Assembly: GCA_022432975.1 (NCBI GenBank)
Contig: CM039509.1
Coordinates: 2,597,982-2,661,981 of the forward strand
Direction: 5' to 3'
Source: Begonia masoniana
Taxonomy: Eukaryota > Streptophyta > Magnoliopsida > Cucurbitales > Begoniaceae
DNA: 64,000 nt
Below, one piece after another: positions 11,232 to 23,159 of the stretch. The stretch's first letter is position 1; every line of letters starts with the position of its first letter. Below the pieces are notes generated by a model, which saw only the letters and a program-made list of their open reading frames with translations, had not been told where the DNA came from and made no database searches. Made by a program: the position numbers and the translations under genes.

Positions 11232-12027
11232 AATTACACTATAATAATAAATTTATTCTTTTATTCTATTTTCTAATATTTAACAATTAATATAATAAAT
11301 TATAAATAATTAATTTATTACATTAATTGCATCAATTAATTTTTGACACGTCAACAAGTATTTTAAGAAAATAAATATAACATTATTATTAAATTATAAG
11401 ACATAAGTGCTATGCTGATGTAATTTAAGATAAATAAAAATTGATAATATCTAATTATTTTTTAAAAAAATCTAAACTAAAAGTAAAATTTCTTGCCGAG
11501 AAGATAAATTGCTTACAGTCAATACATCTGAGTATCATTTATTCAAAAAAATAGTACGAAGAGTCTGTTATACATTAGGTCGTATCTAAGAGAATAAACT
11601 ACATTTTATCTTATTTTTTTCACAATAAATCGTTCCCCAAGACTTTATCTAGTCGGATAGACTTAAACGGCAATTTTGCATACAAGGTAAAACTAACATT
11701 ACTCGCATAACTTTTGTATTAATATTCAATATTCAAATATAGTTCTCAATATATATTCAAAGCACATATTTGAAAAACAAAAAAAAAAACAAAAAAAACT
11801 CCAGATTAACGAACAGGAAATTAATATTCTCCAATATAGTTCTCAATCGAGGAACAGAGAGGAGTAGAATAAACATTTGAAATCAATAATCATAGTTATA
11901 AGCCAAATCCAATATCACAAGCATCCAATCTTCAAAGCTAATCACAAGTATTAGATAAACTAGAAGAATATAAAAACACCCTGATGATTTCCAGACGCCA
12001 TTAGCAAACCAACCTTCACAGAAGAAA
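11232..12027. other. AT-rich intergenic region downstream of HIR
   Basis: No coding pattern, terminal repeat or RNA gene is recognised here. It lies 3' of the HIR stop codon and should hold its 3' UTR and polyadenylation signals nearest 12027. A poly-A-rich stretch is at about 11779-11800. Confidence 0.5.
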
Positions 12028-13329
12028 TTACTGGTGGGAAACAGAGCCCTGAAGCAGCCCATCACGGATCTGAGAAGCAACATCCCTAACAGCACCAGGT
12101 CCGTGTGGAATGAACACAGCAGAGGACTTTGAAGAAGCTCCAATCTCTTTCATGGTGTCAAAATATTGGGTGACTAGGACCATGTCCATCACATCCTTTG
12201 CAGTTGTTCCAGGGACGTTCAGTGAGAAACCCAAAACGCTGTCCCTTAGTCCATCTACGATTGCCTGGCGTTGCCTTGCGATGCCCAATCCGGAGAGATA
12301 TTTTGCCTCGGCCTCTCCCTCTGCCCGTTTTATCTGCAGGATCTTCTCTGCCTCGGCCCTATCGTTGGCTGCAACTCTAAGTCTTGCCGCTGAGAAAACA
12401 TTAGAGACGTGTTTGCGTTAAGATGGTCCACCAGAATGTTCCGAAATTTCAAAATTTAGTCGGATATTATGTTATGTATCTTGTCATATTAACAAAAAAA
12501 CCACAAGAACATAGGAGAATTCAATTGTAAGCAAATAAGGATGAACTCTACCTGCATTGATTTCATTCATCGCTCGCTTCACATGTTCGTCAGGCTCTAT
12601 ATCAACAATGAGCGTTTGGACAATCTCAAACCCATAGGCAGACATTGCCTGCAAACAATTTTGTAGTACTTTCAATATTTGGTAATTTAAAATTCATGGT
12701 ATATTCAACTACACAACCTTTTCGAGTTCATCTTCAACCGCTTTGGCAATTTCATTCTTTTGCTCAAAAGCATCATCCAAGGTGAGCTTTGGAACACTTG
12801 CTCTGATGACTAAATTTGTAGAAAAAAAATGTTAAAACAATTAGCTTAGGAGCTTGCAAGAAAATTTCAATAACCAAGCCAGCATATATTGTATACTATA
12901 CCATCAAAAACATATGCCTGGATCTGAGACCTGGTGTTGCTAAGTTTGTAAAAAGCATCACTAGCTTTATCAGACAGTGCGCGATATTGAATCGAGGCCA
13001 CCACATTTACAAACACATTGTCCTGAAAACCAAAATCAGACCAACTAATTCAGATGCACATTCAACAAGCAAAAGGTAATCATATATTGAAGTCTTAACC
13101 AAATGATCAGAACCCTTCAAAGAAAAATAGAAAAACAAACCTTGGTCTTGGTCTCGCATTTGACATCCAACTGCTGCAACCGAAGAGAAAGATGGCCGGC
13201 GACCTGAACTCCAAGAAACCAAGGCATCCAGTGGCATCCGGGCTCAAGCACTTCCTCATATTTACCAAATCGCTCCCTGATAGCCACTGTTGATTGATCT
13301 ACTTGTACACAACAAAATAAGTTGCCCAT
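12028..13329 (-). CDS. HIR1: Hypersensitive-induced response (HIR) protein, SPFH/prohibitin family
   Basis: Five exons, read from the right: 13329-13141, 13022-12902, 12809-12718, 12648-12552, 12389-12028. All introns are GT..AG and the phases fit (861 nt, 286 aa plus stop), the usual HIR length. The start MGNLFCC gives an N-myristoylation glycine and nearby cysteines for palmitoylation. Next come [20 protein letters not shown] and the prohibitin-type core; a coiled-coil rich in A, E and K is at about 165-210. The conserved C-terminal [20 protein letters not shown] and FIPHGPGAV are present. HIR proteins are known to sit at the plasma membrane as oligomers and to associate with NLR immune receptors and hypersensitive cell death. 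No breaks are seen. A 5' UTR intron (about 14295 to 13342) is suggested. Confidence 0.96.
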
Positions 13330-13341
13330 CTTCGCTTCTCT

Positions 13342-14295
13342 ACAGTATCATCAAAAAAAGAGAAAAAAACACAACCATCAGTTTTATGTAAAGTGATAAA
13401 CGTCCAATCCTCTCCAACAGAAAATCAGCCTACAGAGGAGCCTGAATGAGAGAACTCAATGTCTTAGAAGCAGTTTTTAAAATTTCAGATCTGCAGAGGT
13501 TAAAAAAGAAACACAGACCATGAAACCAAAATTGTGATTATATATAGACCTTGGAAAAACACACATCAAACCAAAGAAGCAATGAAAAAGCACAGTGCAT
13601 AAAATCAAAAATTGAATGAGTTTTCCATTTCCATACTCGCAATTCGTCGTCTTCGTAAACTTAAGCAGTTGTGTGAAGAATAAAAATATGAACGTTGAGG
13701 AGAAAAGAGGGACGAAGATAGGAATGGCAACTCTAATAAAACTAGAATTGTAAAACGCAAGAGCTAAATTGAAGAAAATGTGTATTTATCTTCATGAGAA
13801 AAATGCCAAAAACTACATCGAATTACATCAAAAACATGAAATCTTTTTAAATTCAACTTTCTGAGTGGAATCCAACTAAGGTTAACCACAAGAAAACCAT
13901 AATTTCCAAAATAATCCATATCAAACAGCCCAATGAATTGGCCAACAATATAAATAGAGTAAAAAAAAAAGACCAACCATATTGAAAACATAATAATATA
14001 GTAGCTTCAAAGAAAAAACCTTAAAAAATCCTACAAAGACTCAAAAGTCACATCTCGCAGCTTGCATACGTGATGACAACGAGAATTGGGATAAAATTTC
14101 AAGAAAACAAGCAAGAAAAAACAATTATATGTCATGAAGACAAAATCAAAGCCAACCCCGCCTAAGCCAACGCAAAACAATAATCAAAGCGGGCCCTCCA
14201 TTTCTTTATTCTCCTAGTCAATCTTCAACATGAATTGAGAAACAAAACAATAATTAAACCTTCCACCTATAAAAGACAAAATCAAAGCTGTACCT
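13342..14295 (-). other. Probable 5' UTR intron of HIR
   Basis: On the minus strand the donor is AAGCAG|GTACAG (14295) and the acceptor is ACTGTAG|AGAAGCGAAG, ending a few bases before the HIR ATG at 13329. The intron is AT-rich with no other coding signal. A long leader intron is common in plant HIR genes. This is inferred from splice consensus only. Confidence 0.55.
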
Positions 14296-14391
14296 GCTTT
14301 TCTTCCTCCTGCGAGAAGATTGACCTCGGATCAACGACGAAGAACCGCGGCAATTGGATCAAACCCCTAGAAAAAGAGAACGCTGTGGGCT

Positions 14392-14400
14392 GTATTTATG
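14392..14400 (-). promoter_or_regulatory. TATA box of HIR
   Basis: The minus strand reads CATAAATAC at this place, about 95-105 bases upstream of the proposed leader donor. It is preceded by a CCATATGCATAAACCCC stretch. Position and sequence fit a plant TATA box. Confidence 0.5.
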
Positions 14401-14621
14401 GGGTTTATGCATATGGAAAAAAGAAAAGTGAGCGACCTACATGCTAAAAAAAGAAAAAGTAGCCGATAATAATTCTTTTAATTTAGTACCCTAATTTTAA
14501 TTTTTAATTTTTATATTTAAATTATTTTATTTTATTTTTATTTTTAAATAATCTTTCAATTTTATGTCATTATTAAACTTACAAAATAATTAAGTAATTT
14601 TTTAGCCATATCCACTAAATC

Positions 14622-15078
14622 TAGGGTTGGGCATAATCGGTCTATATTCGCATGATCGGACTGATTGATTCAGGTTGATTTTGAACATGGCACGGTTCAA
14701 AACCAATTTCGAGAACTAAAAATTTGTGGTCGACGGTTCGGTTCATGGTCGTCAATGCAAAAATCTCGAACAAAGACCGAACTGGTTCATGGTACAATAT
14801 TTGTTTTTTTATTATATTTTATTGTATTATTTGGTTGTTCGTGAATAAGTAATAGGTTGAATGTATTGTTTCTTAGTTACGGTAGATTTTTTATATAAAT
14901 TTTTTCTTTTTTTCTCAATTTATTTTCAACTTTTTTGAATTAAAAAAAAAAAACCGGTTGGAATAGGAATGGCTCCCGTTCGGTCCAGGTTTCTCGTGGT
15001 CTCGCAGGATTGAGAAGTCGGAACCAAAACTGGCGGTCCAGTCTCGGTCTGAACCGGCCCGGCCTCTGCCCACCCCTC
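14622..15078. mobile_element. hAT-like non-autonomous remnant
   Basis: The left end reads TAGGGTTGGGCA and the right end TGCCCACCCCTC, imperfect inverted copies of a hAT terminus. Subterminal words GGTTCGGTT, CCGAACTGG and GAACCGG are typical of plant hAT ends. No matching 8 bp TSD is visible, so the ends have decayed or the call of the exact border is off by some bases. Nothing inside is coding. Confidence 0.5.
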
Positions 15079-15368
15079 CCCACACCCATAGCGTTCCATA
15101 ATCAACCTTCTTTTAACCAAGCAATGTCCGAGAGAGAGAGAGAGAGAGAGAGGAAATGAATATTTGAAGTTTTCGGTGATTTCTCGTCTACTCTTGTCGA
15201 CGAAATCTATCGTTCCATGAACAATGGAGCTGAGGAAAAGAGTGGGGATTTGAAGTTTTACAGCCAAACAGCTAAGAAAAGCGCAGCAGTAGAATGGAGG
15301 AGGAAGAAGTTATGAAGCGAGCGGTTGCTCAGATACGACGGAGAAAATGAAGAGGAACGGGTGGTAGA
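15079..15368. other. Unique sequence left of the copia insertion
   Basis: This is the left half of the copia target site; the right half resumes at 22461. It holds a GA microsatellite near 15130-15152. Short frames can be read on both strands and none matches a family I know. On the minus strand a frame runs across the insertion point into 22461-22620, so the copia may have interrupted a small gene or leader, but this is weak. Confidence 0.35.
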
Positions 15369-15982
15369 TGTTGGGAAAAAATAACGAAAAATTTTTCGGA
15401 ACAAGAAATGATAGCGGAAGCAATCCAAAAAATACCAAGAATATTCTCTCACACTGCAAGATTATAACGGCCAAGAAGTAAGAGAAATAATGGTTAAATG
15501 AATGCCGAGAATTTTACGTGAAGACCCAAATCAGGAAAAAAAACCACAGGGACCGAATTCAGAAAGATCTCACTATGAAAAATAGGATTTACAATATTTT
15601 TCTAGATATCAAATATTCTAGAAAATATTCACTAAGAGAAATTACCACTCTTATAACTCTCAATGTGCACAAAAGCACCGCATCTATTTTTCTCTCACAT
15701 CTTTCTTTTCTCTCCACCAAAAACAATACTCTCTTATTTTCTCTCTTTCTTGACTCCATTGAAGAAGTTGCTTCGGATGCTGGATGTTGAATGCTTGTGC
15801 AATCTTCCCTATTTATAAAGAAGGTTTGCCACAACAGACAAAAGATCACATCCCTTAATTTAAGGGAGGCGCAGAAAAGAAAAATGCAGAAGGAAGAAGT
15901 TTCTTCCTTCAGCATTCAATACATTTAATAATTTCATTGAATTATTGAAGTGGGTCCCTCATCATAATTGAGGGACTCCACA
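15369..15982 (-). repeat. 3' LTR of the copia element
   Basis: This 614 bp repeat is TGTGGAGTCC..CCCAACA on the minus strand. A TATA-like CTATTTATAAA (about 15810) is followed by leader sequence. A purine-rich tract, AGGAGGAGATT on the minus strand, sits just inside at 15983-15994 and is the polypurine tract. It differs from the other LTR by scattered substitutions, so the insertion is not recent. Confidence 0.93.
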
Positions 15983-18900
15983 AATCTCCTCCTCGCTTTT
16001 CGTCGACAAGCCTCGGGCTTCTCCTTTAGTAAGGTATTCGTCAACATATCCGAACCGTTTTCACTAGTGTGCACTTTCGCCAAGTGCAACTGCTTTGTCT
16101 CGAACACATCTCGAATCCAATGATACCTCATATCAATATGCTTAGACCTCAAATGAAATGACGAATTCTTGGAGAGATGGATAGCACTTTGGCTATCACT
16201 GAACATAATATACTTCTTTTGGCACAAACTCAATTCCTCAAAAAATCTCTTCATCCATAAAGCCTCTTTGCAACCCTCAGTGATTGCAATGTACTCGGCT
16301 TCTGTGGTGGATAGTGCAACACAATCTTGCAGCTTGGTTTGCCAAGACACGGCTCCTCCTGCAAAAATCATCAAGAATCCTGAAATAGACCTCCTAGAAT
16401 CAACATTACCGGCCACATCTGAATCGGTATACCCAACTAGCATAAGATCACCCACCGAAACACAAACACAACATGGAAGTGCTTCTGAGATATCTGAATA
16501 TCCACTTCACTGCTTCCCAGTGTTCTTTGCCAGGATTGAAGAGGAATCGGCTGACTACTCCAACTGAATGAGCAATATCAGGTCGAGTGCAAACCATGGC
16601 GTACATCAAACTATCAACTGCAGACGCATAAGGAACTCGACTCATGTCGGCCTTGTCTTTCTCACTTGTAGGACAGTGCTCTGAATTGAGCTTGAAATGA
16701 CCTGCAAGTGGAGAACACATAGCTTCGGCCTTGCTCATGTTGAACTTTTCAAGTACCTTCTCGATGTAGTCTTCCTGAGACAACCACAGTTTCTCATTCT
16801 TCCTATCACGAGAGATCTTCATACCGAGTATCTTCTTTGTCACACCTAAGTCTTTCATAGCAAAAGACTTGCTCAATTCTCCCTTCAACTTAGCAATCTT
16901 TCCAGTGCCACGGCCTACGATCAACATATCGTTAACATACAAGAGGAGAATGAAATCGGAATACCTCTTGATGAACACACAATGGTCTGACGATATTCAG
17001 TTGTACCCTTGACTCACCATCAAAGAGTCAAACTTCTTGTACCATTGGCGTGGAGCTTGTTTGAGACCATACAAGCTCTTCTTCAACTTGCACACAAGTT
17101 GTTCTTTCCCTCTGACTTTGAATCCCTCGGGCTGCTCCATGTAAATTTCTTCCTCCAAGTTACCATGAAGAAACGCAGTTTTCACATCAAGTTACTCGAT
17201 CTCCAAGTTCAAGCGTTCCGCTAAACCAAGGGCAACTCGGATCGAGGACATCTTCACCATCGGTGAAAATATTTCTTCAAAGTCGATTCCTTTCTTCTGA
17301 CCGTACCCCTTCGCAACTAACCGAGCCTTGTACCTTGGCCGTGAGCTTGCATTTTTGATCTTCAACTTGTAGAGCCATCTGTTCTTGAGAGCTTTCTTTC
17401 CTTGGGGTAACTTCACCAAGTCATAAGTGTTGTTCTCATGAAGAGACTACATCTCCTCTTCCATGGCTTTCAACCATAATTTCTTCTCATCAACAGAAGT
17501 GGCTTCTTGGTAAGTTTCTAGCTCTCCGCTATCTGTGAGCATCACATAATCATCTCAAGTGTATCTCGTCGAAGGACGTCGCTCTCTAGTGGATCTTCTC
17601 AACGGAGGTTTTTCTGGCAACTCTTGAACCTCTTCTTCGACTTGCTCAGTCGGTTCAACATTATTAGCAGTGGGGACTTCGCCATTGGCAGGACCGGTAT
17701 CATGTTCTGGTTATGCTCCCCCTTAATCGGAATGTACTATAGGTGTAGAAATTTGATCCAAATCGATCAAATAATCATTGCACCTATCTGCCTCTTCCGC
17801 CTTATTGATGTCTTTGATGCCTTGGTCTTCTACGAACACTACATCTCTGCTTCTGATTAGCTTTTTCTGCACCGGATCGTAGAACATGTAGCTAAACTCA
17901 TCAAGACCATAACCGATTAACACACATGGCCTCGTCTTCACATCTAGCTTCGACCGCTCATCTTTCGAAATATGAACAAAGGCCTTGCACCCAAAAATGC
18001 GCAGATGATTGTAAGAAACTTCTATTCTTGACCACATCTTGTCTGGAACTTCGAAGTTCAGTGGAACACTCAGCATGAGATTCAAAACATGAACCATTGT
18101 ACTCAAGGCTTCACCCCAAAAGGATCTCGGTAACTGTGACTGCAAGAGCAAACATCTCACCCTCTCAACGAGTGTTCTGTTCATTCTCTCGGCTAACCCG
18201 TTCAATTGAGAAGTCTTCGGAGGTGTCTTTTGATGTTGAATTCCCTGCTCTCAGCAATACTCATCAAAGGAACCACAATACTCACCTCCATTATCTGTCC
18301 GGATGCATTTTAGCTTCACATCTGTTTCTCTTTCCACACGAGCATGAAACTGCTTGAAGACGTCTATCATTTGATCTTTTGTCTTCAACGTATACACCCA
18401 AATCTTTCTTGAATTATCCTTAATGAAAGTCACAAAGTACAACGCACCTCCAAGTGTTCTTGTCTTCATCAGGCACACACATCAGAGTACACCATGTTGA
18501 GTATACCCAATTTCCGCGAGTGAGGAACACTTTTAAAGGCTACTCGAGTCTGCTTACCAGCCAAGCAGTGAACACACTGTTTTAGATAGCCTCCTTTTAT
18601 ACCTGATAACAGGTTCTTCTTGGCTAGAATCATCAAGCCCTTCTCACTCATATGGCTAAGTCGGTTGTGCCAAAGATCTACCACGTCTTCATGGTCCACC
18701 ATATGAACTATAGAATCTGCGATCTTTGCATGCATCACATACAAAGAGGAGCATTTTTCTCCTCTCGCCACAATTAAAGAGCCTTTGGCGAGTTTCCATT
18801 TTCCATCACGAAATGTGTTGCAAAACCCTTCATCGTCAAGCTTTCTGGTCGAGATTAAATTCATACAGATGTCAAGATTGTGCTTCACACCTCTCAAAAA

Positions 18901-19960
18901 CAAGGTGTTGCTATTGTCGGTTTCTAAACGTACGTCTCCCATACCAATGACTTTTTCAACGCCATCATTTCTCATCCTTACACTTCCAAAGTCACCGGAA
19001 GTGTAAGACGTGAAGAAATCCCTTCGCGAAGTGACACGTATCGAGGCGTCACTATCAATCACCCAACTTGTATCTTGGGAGGCGAGGTTAACGACGTCTC
19101 TCTCGTACACAATAAAGAACTCCTCGATGGCTGTAGCTACCTTCTCGCCTGTATCACCTTCTTCGGTATTCGTTTCTTTTCCTTTGGCATTCAACCTCTC
19201 CTGAAGGAACTTTCGACAAAATCTCTTGATGTGTCCCTTTTTGCCACAATGATGACACTCAGCGTTGGCGTATTTTCTGGTCTTACTTTGACTCCAATTT
19301 TTGTTACCTGGACCTTTGCTTTGACTTCTCCCCCTGTTTTCAGTGACGAAGACGTCTGATTGTGAGGAAGAACCTGTTGACTTTCTTCTCATTTCCTCAT
19401 TCAGAACATTACTTTTGACTACATCCATAGCCAAAACATCATCCGGGGCCGAGTTAGACAACGACATTTTGAATGTCTCCCACGAGTCTGGCAAAGTCCC
19501 AAGAAGCATCAACCCTTGAATTTCTTCATCAAACTTGATTTTCATTCCAGCCAACTGATTGATAATTCCTTGAAATGTATTCAAGTGATCGATCATAGCT
19601 TTTCTGTTCTGGTACTTCAACCCCAGAAGCTGCTTGATCAAAAACAGCTTGTTGTTACCAGTCATCCAAGCGTACAACTCCTCAAGCTTTTTCCACAAGC
19701 TTTGAGCGTTCTTTTCCTCACTGACATGGTTGAGGACGTTATCATTTACCCATTGTTAAATGTAACCGCACACTTGACGATGACATAATTCTCATTCGAC
19801 GTCAGATTTATCTGCCGGCTTCGCACCAGTAAATACGGGTAAATAATAGTTTTTCACATAAAGAAGATCCTCCATCTTCCCTTTTTACACATGATAGTTG
19901 GAGCCGTTCAACGTGACCATCTGACTCGGGTTACTCTCCATGATTCAAACACAGCAGAAG
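15983..19960 (-). pseudogene. Ty1/copia gag-pol polyprotein, degraded
   Basis: Domains in copia order on the minus strand: gag (start near 19940 with MVTLNGSNYHV; UBN2-type region to about 19250), a CCHC knuckle (CHHCGKKGHIKRFC, near 19240), and a protease with WVIDSDASIRVTS in place of DSGAS. Next are a GAG-pre-integrase motif (WHNRLSHMSEKGL), integrase core pieces (RTDNGGEYCGSF, 18251-18478; NGLAERMNRTL, 17723-18205), RT (17192-17419, 16997-17185, 16448-16978) and RNase H (15990-16455, LSTTEAEYIA). The RT box reads YVND instead of YVDD. Stops separate the frames. Loss of the protease glycine and one RT aspartate suggests enzymatic death independent of the stops. Layout matches the TNT1-like lineage. 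Confidence 0.93.
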
Positions 19961-20050
19961 GACTACAACCTCTAAAAAAATTTATGATGTGGAAGATCAA
20001 TTTAAAAACTGCAACCACAAAGCAGACTAGATTTAAAGAAGTCAACCTTG

Positions 20051-20061
20051 CTCTGATACCA
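20051..20061 (-). promoter_or_regulatory. Primer binding site of the copia element
   Basis: The minus strand reads TGGTATCAGAG, complementary to the 3' end of initiator tRNA-Met, two bases after the 5' LTR ends at 20064. Confidence 0.93.
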
Positions 20062-20530
20062 CTTGTTGGGAAAAAATAACAAAAAATTTGTCGGAACAAG
20101 AAATGATAGTGGAAGCGATTCGAAAAATACCAGGAATATTTTCTCACGTCGTAAGATTATAACGGCCAAGAAGTAAGAGAAAAAATGGCTAAATGAACAC
20201 CGAGAATTTTACGTGGAAACCCAAATCGAGAAAAAAATCACGAAAATCGAGTCCAGAAAGATCTCACTATGAAAAATAGAATTTACAATATTTTTCTAGA
20301 TATCAAATATTCTAGAAAATATTCACTAAGAGAAATTATCACTCTTAGAACTCTCAATGTGCAAAAAAGCACCACACCTATTTTTCTCTCACACTTTTTT
20401 TTTCTCTCCCACAAAATAATACTCTCTTATTTTCTCTGTTTCTTCACTCCACTGAAGAAGTTGCTTCAAATGCTGAATGCTTGAGCAATCTTCCCTATTT
20501 ATAAGGAAGGTTTGCCACAGCAGACAAAAG

Positions 20531-22312
20531 TAGGGGTGTACAAACCGAACCGGAACCGGTGAACCGAACCGGAAACGGTGAACCGAACCGGAACGGGTGA
20601 ATTAGGTTCGGTTTTCACCAGTTTTGAGCATAGGTTCGGTTCAAATCCGTTTAATTTTACAGGAACCGGTGAATTAGGTTCTGTTTTCGGTTTGGATCGG
20701 CCAAAACCGATCAAAACCAAACCGAACCGGACCTTAACTAAAAAACAAAAAAAAAAAAATCAAAAATGCAGAGTGAAGCCAGCCAGAAGCCCTAAATCGT
20801 CGGGTTCAGTCTTCACTCTTCACTTAGTTTACTCTTCAATCTTCATCTCAGAATTTCTCCTCCAGAGACGACACACCGCACACGCAGTCGCAGACGAAGG
20901 CGATCCGGCGACGACGAGGCGACGACGACGACAGACACAGCAGACGACGACAGCTCACAGGTGACGACGACAGCTCACAGCAACAACGACGACAGCAACA
21001 CCGACGACAGCAGCACCGAGCAGGCTAACCGGGTATGTTCTATTCCCTCATTCGTTGCTTGATTTTGTGTTTGACAGACTTCAAAATCAATGATTTTGCA
21101 TTTTTGCTCTCTGTGAACTGTGAAGTGTGAACAAACGACAGAGAGCAGAACTTGTGTTGATTTTGCTCTCTGTCATTTGTTCACAGAGAGCAAAAACACG
21201 ACAGAGAGACGCTGATTAATAAGGAAAAGAACTGATTAATTTCGAATACTTTGCTTTGTTCAATCGGGTCTCGTTTTTGCTTCAGCTGACTGAAGTTTGG
21301 GGAGAGACGCTGTTCTCAGCTCTGAGCAAAGCAGAAGGCAAAGCTTTCAGTAATATGGTTGTTGGTTATAACAACGTCGATGTTAATTCTGCCAATAAAC
21401 ATGGTGTTGCGGTTGGAAACACTCCTGTAAGTTCAATCCTACTTTGATATTTTCAAATTTAGCATGTCCTCTTTTTTTTATTGTGACTTTTGAAAATCAC
21501 TTCAAACAGATATCTGAGAATATATATATTATTAGTAATAATGGTATATCAGAAATTATCAGAAGTGCGATCATGTTGTTTCTAAATTAGCTATGCTTAT
21601 TGGTAATTGAAAGAGGGATTGATGGCCAATTCACCACTTGCATGGTTAGGGAAGTACTTACAGAAACAACAGCCGAGTTGGCCGCTTCGCTTTCTTTGGC
21701 AGCATCAAGAAGAATAGTTGAAGCAGATGAGTTCATGAGAGCAGGGTTATATGATGGGTGGCTTCCTAATTTGTATGTTCCCTCTTAATTTATTCAAATC
21801 CGCTTGTTTTAGATAGAAATTTCCAAGTCCTAATGATTTATTTGGCATTTTTGTTGCAGATTTGTTGGAAATTTACTTAAAGGACAGACTGTTGGTGTAA
21901 TTGGAGCAGGCCGTATTGGATCCGCTTATGCAAGAATGATGGTAGTAATTTAAACTAGAACAGTAGCTTATTCTTTTAACTAGAGTTGACTAAGTGCTAC
22001 ATTGGATTCTAAGAGTTGCCATTTTGATAGAATTTTCTTTTTACAAAATTCAGGTCACAAGTTTCACTACAGGCATTATTAAGATTTGCCCACGCACCCC
22101 CTTAATGCATGTCTCGTGTTTTATTTCTCTAAATTTACATTTTTTTTATTTTTTGAAAAATAGGTTGTAAAACCGAAATCGAACCGAAAGTTTAGGTTCG
22201 GTTTTAGTATGCTACAAAACTGATTTTGATTTTGTAAGTCCGAAATCGAAACTGAACGGTTCGATTCGGTTTCTTTTCAAAACTGAATCGAAATCGATTT
22301 TGCACACCCCTA
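20531..22312 (+). mobile_element. Non-autonomous hAT element carrying a captured host gene segment, TSD GACAAAAG
   Basis: Terminal inverted repeats are TAGGGGTGTACAAA at the left and TTTGCACACCCCTA at the right. The 8 bp TSD is exact, as expected for hAT. Subterminal GAACCGG/CCGGTT words repeat at both ends. The 1782 bp interior has no transposase. Instead it holds a leader-like GAC-rich stretch (about 20760-21040) and three exons with introns of a hydroxypyruvate reductase gene. It is the youngest layer of the stack: host DNA, then copia, then this element. Confidence 0.95.
21286..21941 (+). pseudogene. HPR1: Captured fragment of peroxisomal hydroxypyruvate reductase (HPR1), three exons
   Basis: Exons 21286-21426, 21650-21772 and 21860-21941 keep their splice sites and introns. 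Translations include GGKAF-like EGKAFSNMVVGYNNVDVN, LTETTAELAASLSLAA, RIVEADEFMRAGLYDGWLPN and the nucleotide-binding GVIGAGRIGSAYARMM. These match plant NADH-dependent hydroxypyruvate reductase of photorespiration. An extra A at the start of the second exon (GGAAGTA where GGAGTA is expected) shifts the frame. The N-terminus, the catalytic C-terminus and the peroxisomal signal are absent. Retained introns show DNA-level capture rather than a retrocopy. Confidence 0.93.
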
Positions 22313-22460
22313 GACAAAAGAACACCTCCCTTAATTTAAGGGAGGCGCCGAAGAGAAAAATGGAGAATAAGAAGTTTCTTCCTTCATCATTCAGCACATT
22401 TAATAATTTTATTATTGAATTATTGAAGTGGGTCCCTCGTCATAATTGAGGGACTCCACA

Positions 22461-23150
22461 GTAGATGTGCTGTAGATGAAGAATTCTTTGTCTTCTTTGA
22501 CATTTCCGTGATGAACAAAGAGTTGTAGAAAGCTTGCTGCTTGACCACCCGGTGAAATCGGAGCTTCCCTTTCTTCAAATGACAGTAAATCTTTGAAGCT
22601 CGCGACTTTGATTTGATCATTTTTTTTCGTTATAATCTGATTTCTCTGTTTCTCTATCGCAACTATAATCGTCAATTGGTGAAACTCTCTCCGTGTTCGT
22701 TCAATACAGCGCTCTCTTTTTTCTCTGGTTTGTCCAGTCGAGAATGAACGCAGATTCGAATTGATAAAAACGGGGAAGATCAAAACAGGAAACCTTGAAA
22801 GAATTTGCAGTGTCAATGGATTCGGAGTCGGAGGATGAGATCTACCGAAACTTGAGTCGCAAGAAATTGAAGTGGAACTACAGAGAATGCCGTCTTGATC
22901 GGAAAATCTCCCTTCGCCGATTACTCTTGCTGAGCTATATCTCTACCCATTTCTCGATCAAGCAAGGTCTCTCCCTCTCTCTCTCTCTCTCTGACACTGC
23001 CTGGTTAGAAGAAGTATAATTCAGAGTACTTTTTCATTCTACGTTCGCATACATGATTTGTTGAGAAAAAATGCGATGATATCCAAAATTTTATGGTCTT
23101 CTGCAAACATGAAGTTGGCATCTCAAACTCGATGGAGACGATGGAATTTA
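22461..23150. other. Unique sequence right of the copia insertion
   Basis: This continues the copia target. On the plus strand a short frame starts at 22795 (MKEFAVSMDSESEDE), runs to a CT microsatellite near 22973-22993 and has a donor-like GGTCTC after it, so it could be a first exon fragment. On the minus strand a longer frame spans 22412-22816. Neither is recognised. Confidence 0.3.
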
Positions 23151-23159
23151 CAAGAATCT

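Larger units (their letters stand above)
15369..22460 (-). mobile_element. Full-length Ty1/copia element (TNT1/Tork-like), minus strand, TSD GTAGA
   Basis: Two LTRs (15369-15982 and 20064-22460), each ending TGTTGGG..GGACTCCACA on the plus strand, bound the element. GTAGA precedes (15364-15368) and follows it (22461-22465). The PBS for initiator tRNA-Met is at 20051-20061. The right LTR carries a hAT insertion of 1782 bp plus an 8 bp TSD; without it this LTR is about 607 bp, close to the 614 bp of the left LTR. Internal gag-pol lies between them but is broken by several stops and frameshifts, so the copy is non-autonomous. Confidence 0.95.
20064..22460 (-). repeat. 5' LTR of the copia element, split by a hAT insertion
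   Basis: The parts 20064-20530 and 22313-22460 together match the LTR at 15369-15982. The 8 bp GACAAAAG, present once in the left LTR (CAGACAAAAGATC), is duplicated here on both sides of the hAT element (20523-20530, 22313-22320), which confirms the insertion site. Confidence 0.95.

Noticed and set aside
22412..22816. A 134-codon minus ORF as a real gene next to the copia
   Set aside because: The last part of the frame is copia LTR sequence; only the middle is host DNA and it matches nothing I recognise.
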